NCBI GenBank assembly: GCA_031310005.1
Contig: CM062383.1
Coordinates: 3,286,001-3,350,000, forward strand
Reading direction: 5' to 3'
Origin: Dactylellina haptotyla
Lineage: Eukaryota; Ascomycota; Orbiliomycetes; Orbiliales; Orbiliaceae
DNA length: 64,000 nt
Positions 24,880 through 35,495 of this stretch are shown one piece after another. A program made the position numbers and the translations under genes. Below the pieces are notes generated by a model. The model was given only the letters and a program-made list of their open reading frames with translations, did no database searches and had not been told where the DNA came from. The stretch's first letter is position 1. Each line of letters opens with the position of its first letter.

Positions 24880-26468
24880 TATATATTGATATTTACAGCT
24901 TATTAAAATCGATCATGAATCTTGACAGCCTGTTCGACCCCCTACCTGTGGCTGATTGGCTGGTATCAAAAGTTGTTGCGGACGAAGCGAGATCTAATTG
25001 GCTGCTCTCAAAATTTGTTCAGAATCTGAAGAGATAATTGAGGCATGTCGCTTGCGTTTACAAAGAGAAGGAATTCCCTGGAACCTGGCCCGGTTCAATC
25101 AGAGTAAAGTTCCAACGGGTCCACCTAATTTGAAATGGTTACTATATTATTTACCTTTCCGATTTGGAGGCGGAGTCCATAGTTGCACCGCGGCAACAAA
25201 CAACCGCTTGAATAATTGCTTGATAGTGCTATTAATACCTGGAAATTTTTGAGTAATGGTTTATTCCTCGAACATGTTGACGCCGAATACCTCAAGACTA
25301 AAGTGTTTTTTTTTTTTTTTTCCAAGCTTAGCAAGCCAAGAAGATTCTAAACTTGAAAAGTTATAGAAATACCATCATATACTCTGCATCGTTGAAATCG
25401 ACACTTGAACGTTCAATTTGGGAAAATATGCATATATATCGTCTCAAGGATCTTTAATTAGAGGTTCTTCTCATCACTGGAGAGATATTGTAGAATTCAA
25501 AGTCAAAACAGTGGTGGATGTCGATTTTGTGAAAAGATAGCAAGTGCCAGTGTGCGAAGGTAGGATAGCATGCAGGCGTATATGACTTTCATTACCTCGA
25601 AGCTCGGGAGGAGGTTAGGGCTCTACGTTTGCCAATTATATAACCTTGCCATTACCACCACTCTTGCAAATAAACATATAACTAGAAAGATTGCGATGAT
25701 AGTTTTAACATGGTGACAGCGTCTTGATCAATTGAGGTCGCGCGTCGGTAGTCGTTCATAAATGGCAAGCTAGATCTCTGGAGGCTAAAATATGGCATGG
25801 ATCAATGGCCTACACAGTTTTCACTAACGTATTGAAATATTCGTCACATACTAGAAGTCTATTCTTCACGCTGCGAGATAGTCGCCCAGGTTTCCTGAAG
25901 CGCGGAGTGGGGGTTGTCCTGGCCGGGTAAGTTCCATGGCGTTGACTCAGGTGCGGGTTTGGAGTTGCGTAACACAGCATCCTTGAACCGAGCGAGTCTG
26001 CACAGCCTGCCAAAAGCACAGGGAAATCCCGCTTTTGCTTTCGAGGCTGAAAACCCGGCGCATTTGCTCGATGGGTGGCACCTTTTAAAATGCAATCCTT
26101 CGGTAGTCTGACCGTAGCTCAGATGTGCCCCGCAGAAGAGGACAGCGATGGACTGATCTCCTTGCAAACTGCCGTGCCTGTTTAAGTTTGAAAATGGTGA
26201 CCTTTGAGGGTTAACGGGTTTCAGAGCCAGATATTGCTCTTTTGGTGAGTCATGTATAACAACATGGCCGCGAATTGCGCTTTTATCCTCGTTCGGTGTG
26301 CACATATGATGTTCGGTGGCCATGGATAAAGTATTAAAAGGCCTGTTGGTGCTCGAAGAATGATATTCGATTGTAGAGAGGTAACCCATTTATCACCAAA
26401 TATACAACTACATTCCTTTCAATTCACCACCGTACAGTAGATAATACCAGTACAGGAAAAATATCACG
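24880..26468. other. Intergenic region between the Clr5 and VWA-Hint genes
   Basis: Divergent promoter space. It contains a T18 run ending near 25322 and AT-rich sequence at 25350-25480. A minus frame at 25859-26389 (176 codons) has no recognisable motif and lies in the likely VWA-Hint promoter, so it is not called. No repeats or RNA genes seen. Confidence 0.4.
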
Positions 26469-28679
26469 ATGAAGGTCGAAGTCGAAGCCCCTCCACCTTA
26501 CGAGGAAGAGTTCGCCGGCGTCAAGCTCGACGTCTCTGAGCACGGAAGCAATAATTTCCTCGTCAGCATCGTTCCTCCCCGCACACCCGAAAAGGTGAAG
26601 GAGGGGAGTTTCAAACGAGCGCCACTTGATTTGTGTTGCGTTATTGATGTCTCCGGGTCGATGGAAGAGAGCGCCCCGGCGCAGAGCGAGGACGGGAAGA
26701 CCAAGGAAGACACCGGATTGACGATTCTAGACGTTGTGAAGCATGCTATGAAGACTATCATCGCTACATTGAATGATGACGATAGACTGGCCATCGTTGC
26801 TTTCGATACTCGAGCTGAGCTCATCACAGACTTCCAGCACTCCACGGCTGCGGGTAAGTCATCGCTGAACACCAGCGTTGACAAGCTCCAGCCAAAGGCC
26901 TCCACAAACCTGTGGGATGGCTTGAAGATGGGAATGAATCTTCTTCATGACGTCCAACATAAGTCTGAAGCTTCTTCTTCTTCTAATACAGCAAAGAAGG
27001 CCGAAGGCCGTCTTGCAAGTCTGTTCATCCTTACAGATGGACAGCCGAACGTAACCCCCCCGCGTGGGCATATCCCAATGCTCCAGCAATGGCTAGAATC
27101 ACATCCTGATACCCGATTTGCCATCAACGGCTTCGGTTTCGGATACGATCTTGATTCCACACTTATGAGTGATATCGCCCGCACAGGTGGCGGCCATTAC
27201 GGTTTCATCGCTGACGCCGGCATGGTTGGTACCGTATTTGTTCACGCACTCGCAAACTTGTTTTCAACATACGCCACCGCCTGTTATCTGAACGTCGAGA
27301 TCCCAGATGGCGCGAAAGTCAAGAAGCCTCTCGGAGAATTCACATTCACAGAATCATCCTGGGGTGCTAAGATTGATATCGGGGATATTCAGTACGGCCA
27401 GTCCCGAGATTTCATTATCGAGCTCGAAGGCTTAGACACGCAGAACCCGGACGATATTATCCTAACTCTTGTCGCAAAGCCATGGGACGCCCAGGAGGCA
27501 CCGAATGTTGCGGTTACCACCACCACCTCTCCAGAAGTTAACGCAGCAAGCACAGACTACCAATACCATTGGCACAGACTCAGCCTCGTGACCGAGATCT
27601 ATGGTCTCTGCCAGCGAACATTCAAAAAATATAATAACGATCTCAACTCGGAGCTCAAGGTCGCTAAAGACAAATTCCAAGCACAAGGCAAGGCTATCGC
27701 CAAGGATCTCCAAGGCCATGCTGCCGCGGAAGCCCTCGGAACTGATATCAGCGGAGAAGTCACCCTTGCCGTTGCTGACGACGGAAAGGCATGGACCAAA
27801 TGGGGACGACATTACTTCCCATCTTTGGCCAGAGCTCACCAGATGCAGCGATGCAACAACTTCAAGGACCCCGGTTTGCAAGTCTACGGTAAAGATTCGC
27901 CATTGTTCACGGCATCACGGGATATGGCCGACGCGGAGTTCGATAAGCTCCCAGCACCAACTCCTAGTGCCCTCCCTATGCCTAGCTACTCCAGCGGTAG
28001 AGGTTGGTTTGGTAGCAGCAGCAGCAATGCAACAGCGTCAGCGCCAAGACAGAAACTCTCGAGCATGAGCAGGTATAACGTTCGTGGCGGTGTCTGCTTC
28101 ACCGGCGACTGCCTTGTAACCCTCCCAGATGGAACCCACATGAGAATAGACGGCCTGAGACGCGGAACCGCAGTTCTCACAGCCAAGGGAGCAGCTGAGG
28201 TCAGCGCTATCGTCAAGACCAAGGTTAGCGGAGAGACTGAAATCTGCACTATTGGAGAAATGAAGGTCACTCCATGGCATCCAATCTTCCACGAGGGCGA
28301 GTGGAAGTTCCCATCAGATGTCGTAGCACCAAAGATGGAGGCTTGCGAGGCAGTCTACTCTGTCCTCCTCCTCCCAAGCCCATATGTAGATGCTCACACC
28401 ATGTACATTGGAGGCGCCAAGGTTGTGACCTTGGGACATGGATTGATTGAGAAGCCAGAGGCTGGAAGAGACGTAAGAAACCACGAGTTCTTCGGAAACT
28501 ACGAGAAGGTATTTGACGGACTGAGAGAGCTTAAGGGATTCTACGAGGATGGTGTCTGCGAATGTGAAGGCATCGTGAGGGATGCGGAGACCGGGCTGAT
28601 CAAGGGATTTGTAGCTCCACGGGAGCAGGACACACTTGTTGATGCGTTTGTCAGCCAGACTGTTAAAGTCGGTGCTTAA
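26469..28679 (+). CDS. VWA-Hint protein (von Willebrand A plus Hedgehog/intein-type domain)
   Basis: Intronless, 736 residues. A VWA domain (about 52-245) has an intact MIDAS motif DVSGS at residues 60-64 and a later LTDGQPN metal-site segment. The middle region (about 364-500: HWHRLSLVTEIYGLCQR onward, WTKWGRHYFPSLARAHQ) corresponds to the domain usually found between VWA and Hint. The C-terminal Hint module starts at Cys543 (CFTGDCLVTLPDG), with a TPWHPIF block (His604) and a TLGHGLIE block near its end. By family knowledge Hint domains catalyse self-cleavage by an N-S shift at the first Cys; fungal VWA-Hint proteins are widespread but uncharacterised. No signal peptide is present, so a cytosolic site is likely. 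About 55 residues follow the GHGL block. Confidence 0.92.
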   Translation: MKVEVEAPPPYEEEFAGVKLDVSEHGSNNFLVSIVPPRTPEKVKEGSFKRAPLDLCCVIDVSGSMEESAPAQSEDGKTKEDTGLTILDVVKHAMKTIIATLNDDDRLAIVAFDTRAELITDFQHSTAAGKSSLNTSVDKLQPKASTNLWDGLKMGMNLLHDVQHKSEASSSSNTAKKAEGRLASLFILTDGQPNVTPPRGHIPMLQQWLESHPDTRFAINGFGFGYDLDSTLMSDIARTGGGHYGFIADAGMVGTVFVHALANLFSTYATACYLNVEIPDGAKVKKPLGEFTFTESSWGAKIDIGDIQYGQSRDFIIELEGLDTQNPDDIILTLVAKPWDAQEAPNVAVTTTTSPEVNAASTDYQYHWHRLSLVTEIYGLCQRTFKKYNNDLNSELKVAKDKFQAQGKAIAKDLQGHAAAEALGTDISGEVTLAVADDGKAWTKWGRHYFPSLARAHQMQRCNNFKDPGLQVYGKDSPLFTASRDMADAEFDKLPAPTPSALPMPSYSSGRGWFGSSSSNATASAPRQKLSSMSRYNVRGGVCFTGDCLVTLPDGTHMRIDGLRRGTAVLTAKGAAEVSAIVKTKVSGETEICTIGEMKVTPWHPIFHEGEWKFPSDVVAPKMEACEAVYSVLLLPSPYVDAHTMYIGGAKVVTLGHGLIEKPEAGRDVRNHEFFGNYEKVFDGLRELKGFYEDGVCECEGIVRDAETGLIKGFVAPREQDTLVDAFVSQTVKVGA

Positions 28680-29321
28680 GCGTTCTTTATTTCTGTATTT
28701 AACGTAATCAAGTAACGGTCTCTTGTATTTTAACTTGCTCTGGTCTTGGGACCTTGTTGGATTTTGGGAGGCTTGTGTTGTGGGCGTTTGAGAGGTCCCG
28801 GGAACTGCTATTCGAGTTTCTCGATTTTAGTTATGAGCTTACGAATGAATAAAAGCTAGTTTTCTTGTTTCAAGGTTGATTTTTGTGTTCCTTTGTAGCT
28901 CTTCTGAGGACCATTAGCTATAAAAAAGTCTTTTGATAGTCCTGAACAAACATTTCCGAGTAACAGGCCCATTGTTGGGTGTACGTAAAGACTGAGGAGG
29001 AGTCGACTATTATTTAACAAAATGTATTAGCAACGAGACTAAGAATGTATATAAAATATGATTGGTTGGCGTGCAAATTAGATATCGCTGGGCAAAGTGA
29101 TTGCAATGTATAAAGATTCCCTCGGATTGGTACCGCCAGAACATTTTGTTTCTTATATAAACTATGCCTTTGCAACGTTCCTCGTCTTTCCTATCCATCC
29201 ATCCATCCATCTTCCTTTATTCCTCAACTACCTATCTCTCATCCAACTATTGCAAGCCTCAGCCACAATTATCTCAATTTATACTCTCACAAATACTTAT
29301 ATCGCAAGTCACCGGGCAACA
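28680..29321. other. 3' UTR of VWA-Hint and promoter of the next gene
   Basis: AT-rich, with no coding frame of note. Contains an (ATCC)n microsatellite at about 29192-29210 in the probable 5' leader of the following gene. Confidence 0.45.
29192..29210 (+). repeat. (ATCC)n microsatellite
   Basis: Four and a half tandem ATCC units in the probable 5' leader of the TAG-interrupted gene. Confidence 0.8.
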
Positions 29322-30257
29322 ATGCCACCCAGCGAATTCGGATATACAGTCGGCATCGGCGCCGACGCGGCAGCCATGTTCATACACAAGCCGAACCCGA
29401 AGCCGAAGAACTTCAGGGTGTACGTTCTCGTTGTCGAAGAGGGCAAAGACCCGGGAGAGGAGATGCAAAATCTCACGTCCTCCGACCCCGTCTCCGGGTT
29501 TCATCTCCCGGCGGACTGCTACAGAGATATTGATTAGGATCAAATCTTCTGGAGTGCATCCCGCCTTGAGAAGCCGTTTTCTCGGTCGAAATTTTCAGAG
29601 AACGAAGTCTGTGCGGTCAAGGATGCCACCAAAGCTTTTGTCGACGAGGCGATGTACAGAATCACGAGAAATGCGGAGCCCAAACGGGATCCGAAGGAGA
29701 ATATGAAGGAAGATGGTGGATATATGTATAGTCCAGAGGCGGAGGGATTGATAAGAGCGGTGATGGGAGAGAAGCTCCAAGAATTTGATGCTAAGGATAC
29801 CGTCGATGACGCCACAGGGAAGAGACGGGCATCCGACGCTGTCGAACGAACCGTCGAACCTCCCACTGAAGCTGGAGAGAAGAACAAGCGAAAACGGAAC
29901 GACGAAGCTGATGCCGTCCAGAACACCAAGGAGGAGAAGCCGAAGCGCCGGCGCATCGAAGCCACAGCCCCAACCGAGACTTCGGCAGCACTACGAGCAT
30001 CAGAGCTGGACATCGCCGCAAAACGAGTGCGGGCCAGAGCCAAACGGACGCAGGATTTCAAGAAGAGGTTCAAGCAAGCCCTGCAAGGGAGGGACCACAC
30101 AAAAGTTCTTCCACCTGTTGCAATGCCGGCTTCGAAACGCTCTATGAGGTCCTCATCTCTACAAGGATCGAAAAACAATACGCAAGGAACGGAAAGCAAA
30201 TGGGGGAGGGCCTACGGGCTATTCGGTGGGAGCAGTGGAGATGAACAGGAAAAATAA
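29322..30257 (+). pseudogene. Basic nuclear-type protein, frame interrupted by one TAG
   Basis: One frame runs from ATG 29322 (MPPSEFGYTVGIGADAA) to the TAA at 30255-30257, broken only by TAG at 29535-29537. Both sides look coding: before it VYVLVVEEGKDPGEEM and FHLPADCYRDID, after it DQIFWSASRLEKPFSRSKF and a charged tail with KRKR and KPKRRR nuclear-localisation-like clusters. Without the TAG it would be 311 residues. Possible explanations are a nonsense change, stop-codon read-through, or a 48-nt in-frame intron (GTCTCC donor ending at the TAG), whose donor is poor. No family recognised. It is convergent with POP5. Confidence 0.55.
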
Positions 30258-30532
30258 ACGTCAGAAGATAGCATTTCAGACAGAGGAGGAAATTTGAAGA
30301 TCAAAAATATGAGACTAATCAGCGAAACTAGCGTAATAAAAATTCTTCGATGGAAATAATGATTTATTCTATTCTTTTTTTTTTTTTAACTAGGACGAAT
30401 TTAGAAATTGAATGCTTCAAAAATAAGATATTCCTGGGTATCCTCTAGTTATTATACAAGCCGCATCCGTATCGTACACGCCGTAAATTAGTTCTGCTCT
30501 ATGCTATAAGATATTACGATTCTAACAAATGT

Positions 30533-31186
30533 TCAGTCGTCATCGTCGTCATCGTTTTCGCTATCCACGATGTCGACAATCATCTCTTCGTCTTCGTCTT
30601 CGTCTTCTACCGTTGCCTTTTGTGGTACCTTCCCACCAGACTTTCCAGCGGCGAAAATTGCGGCAACACCTCTACCACTTTTGTTTCCACCCATGGCCTT
30701 ATGTTCGTTCTTAACCCTTCGAATAGTTTCTTCAGCGAGCTTAAGGGCCTCCTTTTCAGCTTCGCGAATGGTCCCCGATACTCGAACGACCTTGATAACA
30801 GCCGGCTGACCATACAGTTCCCTAACAAAAATAAGAGCTGCCCATAGTATTCTGAAGTTTTCGCGAGTTATGCGTAGAATGCCAGTGGAGGTAGCTTGTG
30901 AAAAATATTTTACTATTGAAGATAGAATCGTTAATTAACCATATTTTAAAACTCAAAGAGAAGCTGGGAAGCTACCTGCAAATCCTCCAGCCTGACCCAT
31001 GCCCAAATCACCAAAGTTGTGCGCTATCGAGTGGCGGATTATAGTAGCAAGAGAAGTGCGCGTGAGGGCTGTCGGGGAGGGCTGGTGGAATGCCATCGAT
31101 TGGGGGATGGGCGAGGAGACACTGCCGTTTGGCGGCACAGGATAGAGGATCGAGAAGAGGATGTAGCGCTGTTTCACGCGGACCAT
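30533..31186 (-). CDS. POP5: RNase P / RNase MRP protein subunit POP5
   Basis: Exons 31186-30976 and 30912-30533; 63-nt intron; 196 residues. The N-terminus MVRVKQRYILFSILYP is the hallmark start of Pop5, followed by the TIIRHSIAHNFGDLG helix. Exon 2 continues with VKYFS, STGILRITRENFRILWAAL and VVRVSGTIREAE, matching the Rpp14/Pop5 fold. The last 60 residues are a fungal extension ending in an acidic run (seven of the last eight residues are Asp). By family knowledge Pop5 is a shared protein of nuclear RNase P (tRNA 5' processing) and RNase MRP (rRNA ITS1 cleavage). It is divergent from the 460-residue gene with only 280 bases between starts. Confidence 0.92.
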
Positions 31187-31466
31187 GGTGGGCGGGTCGG
31201 TGGGGATCGCGGCATCACCGGCGGAGTATCTTTCGCCAGGCGATATGGGTACTAATGCAATGGCGCGCGACGAGGTCGAGGTTGAACGATGAGGTTGAGG
31301 TCGGCGTGTTGTCGCCGTGCAGATTTGCGGTCAGACCACTTTCGGCCTCATCTCCACCTCTCCGCATCCAACGTCATCCCCTCGAAGAGACCCCGATACA
31401 CAGCTTCAGTATGCCCCGACACCGAGCAGTAGCATGACCCTCAGATAGCATCACAAGCAGGACACG
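31187..31466. promoter_or_regulatory. Bidirectional promoter between POP5 and the 460-residue gene
   Basis: 280 bases separate two divergent start codons, so the promoters must overlap. The region is GC-rich (for example around 31180-31240 and 31330-31380) with no TATA box visible on either side, as expected for a housekeeping-type shared promoter. Confidence 0.5.
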
Positions 31467-32849
31467 ATGAAACCGATTCGGCCATCGAACTCCGAGGCCG
31501 TTCTGAAAGCCTTCTCGACCACCAAGCGTGTCGGCCCGATTCAACGGCTCTCTAACATTTTCACCCACCCGGTTCTCACAGACGGCGAGTCAAAAGCCCT
31601 CCTGAACGAAATCAATTCAAGCTTCCGAAAGAATCTCGACCAGGCCCGGCATCCGAATGACGTCCGTCCACCCCCCAGCATCCAGAATCGCTACGCGAAC
31701 AAGGCCGACAATCATGTCTCCAGAGTGGTGACCGAAATCTCGGAACAGAGTGGGAAACAAGACGACCTGCGAACTTTGCTGGACTCCAAAATCCTCATCG
31801 ATCCCAGCCCGATTGCGGTCTTTGAACGGCACTACTTCGAGCGAACAGCAACCCCACACTTGGCGATAGAATGCTTGCAGCGATATATAGCTCTAGAACT
31901 CCATCAACGGGGGAGAGGCGGCCGCCACAACGGTGGATTCATGCTATGGCAATTCATCAACACCGACCCAAATTTTGCACATGATAAAATGCCCGTCAGC
32001 AAGTCATTAAAATCCTGGTTGACTGCGGCCCTGTTGTTATCTAACCACGCTGGCGTGCCTCTTAAGTGGGCACGTAGACTTCTGGAAGGCGAGGATTACG
32101 ACCGAGCCACAAATCAGTTCGAGGCCATCTGGAAATCTTACGAGCGTATATACCCAGAGATTCCAAACGCCGGAATAAAGCTCTTCCTTCATATCCTCAA
32201 GTTCCGAGACCCCGATTACCGTGCATGGCCATCGAGGTTCAATCATTCCACCCCAGTGATATATCACATGCGCAATCAAGACTTGATTTCTCTCTCCGAT
32301 GCCCTCCAGAACGTCGTGCACAAATCCGCTCTAGAGACGACAGGGAAGTTGCTCTATCGCAGAGCTGATAACGATGGCAAGAGGCTGCTTGCAGAGGCCC
32401 GCCAGCTTTGGGTGCAAAAGGCTAGCCCTCTGAACGCCGAAATAGAGCTGGTACACGATGGTAACCCCGAGTTGGTAATCAAGCACCTTCGAAGCATCGG
32501 TGGTCATAACTACTTGGAGGGTTTTAACCCCCAATGGACCATCAATACCCTCGTCGGGGTCGGTTTATTAGCCACTATGAAGCTCGGGAGGGACAGTTCC
32601 ATAACGGCTCAGGAAATCAAGGACATACTGGCTGAGAAAATATATCAATCATCAATCCTCAAATTATCAGTGATGAAACCCGCAATCATGGCCTGGGTGG
32701 ACCAGAACATGAAGGGTATTCTGGCAGATGATGGGGATCGATGGGCACAAGTCCGGGGTTTCCTTGAGCAGCACTTGGACAATTTGAACCGGGAAATAGC
32801 AAAGAGAGAGAGCAAGAGCGTCGCTCCATCTACAGAATTAGTCAGATGA
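31467..32849 (+). CDS. Conserved-looking helical protein, unknown function
   Basis: Single exon of 460 residues. The first 30 residues are basic with only one acidic residue (MKPIRPSNSEAVLKAFSTTK), which could serve as a mitochondrial targeting sequence, though this is only suggestive. The rest is alpha-helical and without transmembrane spans; stretches such as HPVLTDGESKALLNEI, CLQRYIALELHQRG and LEGEDYDRATNQFEAIWKS could form helical-repeat pairs, hinting at a PPR/TPR-like solenoid. I do not recognise a named family. Codon use matches its neighbours, and there are no in-frame introns. Confidence 0.75.
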   Translation: MKPIRPSNSEAVLKAFSTTKRVGPIQRLSNIFTHPVLTDGESKALLNEINSSFRKNLDQARHPNDVRPPPSIQNRYANKADNHVSRVVTEISEQSGKQDDLRTLLDSKILIDPSPIAVFERHYFERTATPHLAIECLQRYIALELHQRGRGGRHNGGFMLWQFINTDPNFAHDKMPVSKSLKSWLTAALLLSNHAGVPLKWARRLLEGEDYDRATNQFEAIWKSYERIYPEIPNAGIKLFLHILKFRDPDYRAWPSRFNHSTPVIYHMRNQDLISLSDALQNVVHKSALETTGKLLYRRADNDGKRLLAEARQLWVQKASPLNAEIELVHDGNPELVIKHLRSIGGHNYLEGFNPQWTINTLVGVGLLATMKLGRDSSITAQEIKDILAEKIYQSSILKLSVMKPAIMAWVDQNMKGILADDGDRWAQVRGFLEQHLDNLNREIAKRESKSVAPSTELVR

Positions 32850-33252
32850 AAGATATCTCTTGTAATGTGGTTAATGTTGGTCGGAGTTTTTTTTTTTTTC
32901 CGGCTTATGATTTATGGTTTCATGTCCTTCAGCGGGTGACGGGTTTGCTCCTTTATATCTTTACAGGCGTTCTTTCGGTTGGACATACTCACGGGGTCTA
33001 CTCTTGTATCTACATTCTAACGTATATAAATATCAAACAACCATCAAAAATTCAGCAAGTACGTCCCCAAGGATTAGCTTGAAAATTCAACATTTGTGTC
33101 TTATATTTACTTTAGTAATCCGCGTCGACGCTCGTGTGTTGGTCGAATATAAGAAACCTCGCTTGAATAAATCTTGAAGACAAGCCTCCATCTTCCATCC
33201 CACCTCGAATCCGTACTTGCCACACAGGACTTCTCTACCTTTCATAGTCATC
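32850..33252. other. Intergenic spacer before GPN2
   Basis: About 400 bases with a T-run near 32887 and AT-rich 3'-UTR-like sequence after the 460-residue gene, then the short GPN2 promoter and leader. No coding frame supported. Confidence 0.45.
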
Positions 33253-34591
33253 ATGCCGTTCGCTCAGGTGCGCACTCCATCCTCTATAATCCTCGCGACC
33301 TCCGAACCCCGTCCAAGCTAGTTCCAAATGCTGATATCACCCGGTCAAGCTTGTCATAGGTCCTCCAGGATGCGGCAAGTCCACATACTGCGCCGGCAGT
33401 ACGTCTTTCCCAAATCTCTCATTTCTTCGAGCACATCAGCTAAACATTTTGTCATCGATGGATAGTGCACCAGTTCATGTCCGCGATAGGCCGGAAATGC
33501 CAGGTCGTGAACCTCGACCCCGCGAACGATGCAACGCCGTATCCGTGTGCTCTCGATGTAAGGAAACTAGTGACGCTCGATGAGGTTATGGACGAGAACG
33601 GGCTAGGTCCTAATGGTGGAATTGTATACGCTCTGGAAGAGCTGGAGGAGAACGTAGAATGGTTGGAAGAAGGCTTGATGCAGTTCGGACGTACGTACGC
33701 CTTTCCCTCGTCTCTATATTGCGTGATGGGACTGACCGTTAACACTTGCTAATAGAGGACTATGTTATATTCGACTGTCCCGGTCAGGTCGAATTATTCA
33801 CACACCATAATTCTCTACGAAACATCTTTACAAAGCTCGAGAAGCTGGGTTATCGCGTACGTTCGCCACCTCCTCAATTTATCATCTACGTAAATACGCA
33901 ACTGCTAATATCAGCCTACACTATATAGCTAGTAGTCATCCACCTCCTAGACTCCCACCACCTCGCCTCCCCCTCGCAATACATCTCCATCCTCCTCACC
34001 GCCCTCCGCTCCATGCTCCTCCTCAACCTCCCACACATCAACGTCCTCTCCAAAATGGACCTGCTGAAATCCCACGGTCCCTTACCCTTCAACCTCGACT
34101 TCTACACCGAAGTACAAGACCTATCGCACCTCCTCCCGCATCTCGAAACCGAACAGGGCTCCGAGAAATTCTCAAAGCTGAACGAGGCGATATGCGAGCT
34201 AGTCGATGGATTCGGGCTCGTTGGCTTCGAAACGCTCGCGGTGGAGGATAAAGCGTCGATGACGCATTTGCTACAAGTCATCGACCGGGCGGGCGGGTAT
34301 GCGTTCGGCGAGGCAGAAGGGGCAGGGGACGGGATATGGACTGTGGCGATGAGAGAGAAGTGGGGTGAGGCGGTGGGTGGGGTTATGGATGTGCAGGAAC
34401 GGTGGGTGGATGCGCGGGAGGAGTACGATGAGTTTGAGAGGGAGAAGGAGCAGAGGTTACAGAAGGAGAGGGAGAGGGAGTGGAGGAGGCGGAGGAGGGA
34501 GGAAGGGGAGGATGTGGACAGTAGTGAGGATGAGGATGAGGAAGCCGTGACTAAGGAGAAGGACGGGGATATCAAGATTACGGAGCGGTGA
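33253..34591 (+). CDS. GPN2: GPN-loop GTPase 2
   Basis: Five exons: 33253-33267, 33350-33398, 33466-33690, 33756-33856, 33929-34591; all phases agree; 350 residues. The first exon encodes just MPFAQ and the second holds the Walker A motif GPPGCGKST. The family's GPN loop appears as GPNGG, switch-like motifs as NLDPAND and DCPGQVELFTHH, and the G4-type SKMD motif follows near LPHINVLSKMDLL. The C-terminal 90 residues are a highly charged Arg/Glu coiled-coil-like tail encoded by a purine-rich stretch. By family knowledge GPN2 works with GPN1 and GPN3 in the cytoplasmic assembly and nuclear import of RNA polymerases II and III. It is convergent with the PP2A gene. Confidence 0.93.
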
Positions 34592-35495
34592 ACCCGGCCT
34601 GGCCGATTATAGGAAGCATGGCCGTAGAATGTTCTTCTTACTGGTTTGCATAAAAGGTGTTATGGGTGCTTTGGCGTGATTATAATCCTATCTTCCACAG
34701 TTTATTACTGGGTTCGACTTATTGCATGGATATTCTACGTGAGGGGGTGTCGAAACATCATGACTCGGATAGCTTGATAATCACGCTTTCCACGTACGTC
34801 CCCATTCTGATGCCCCCGGGAAAGCTCCATGCATTGCATTCCAGACCAGGGGCTACACAGACACATGCCTGTCGACTTGGCGAAAGACAGTTGGCCAGTG
34901 CACATGCCTACCCAACAGCAGCATTCCAGGCTAAATACTAACCGATACGCGACGCACCATGGTAGCTCGTTATCGATATATGCCACCCCTCACTCTATCA
35001 AAATCATGTACGAAAATAACCTGTAAAAGAGGGAATACAACGCTTCATTACCGTCTAGATAGGGATTTCTATCGGACGTTAGGTACTTTAAAGAGCATAA
35101 TCAGAAAAAGAGGGAAGGAGGGAACAATGTACAGCGACAAAAAGAAGAGCTGTCTCTGTCGGACCAAAAAAAGAAAGAGTACGGACAGATGCAAAAAAAG
35201 AAATCTCATAAGAAACCAATACGGTGTATTCAAAGAGTTCGTTTATGTTCTTCTAAACCCAAGTCTTTTTTTCTTGTTCTCTCGCTTCTGACTGGACAGC
35301 TGCTTCACAAATCTCTTCTTGTTTACAGTGCTCTTGATAAGTGTAACATGAAAGGGGGGTGTAAGAAGTGACCAATAAGAAAAAATATCACGTGAACTGT
35401 CGTTACAAAAGTGCCGGATCTATATCCATCAATTTCGAGAAAAGTCGTAACTAGTAGACAAAGATAAAGGCCAGAGTGGGTCTTTTGATTTGCCT
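34592..35495. other. Convergent 3' region of GPN2 and PP2A
   Basis: About 900 bases between two facing stop codons. A-rich on the plus strand at 35090-35210. Frames of 60-110 codons are present but overlap one another on both strands and lack motifs. I see nothing else in it. Confidence 0.45.

Noticed and set aside
25859-26389. 176-codon minus frame
   Set aside because: Lies in the VWA-Hint promoter, no recognisable domain.
29540-30199. 219-codon minus frame
   Set aside because: Antisense shadow of the basic C-terminal part of the TAG-interrupted gene; Ser/Arg/Leu composition mirrors its charged codons.
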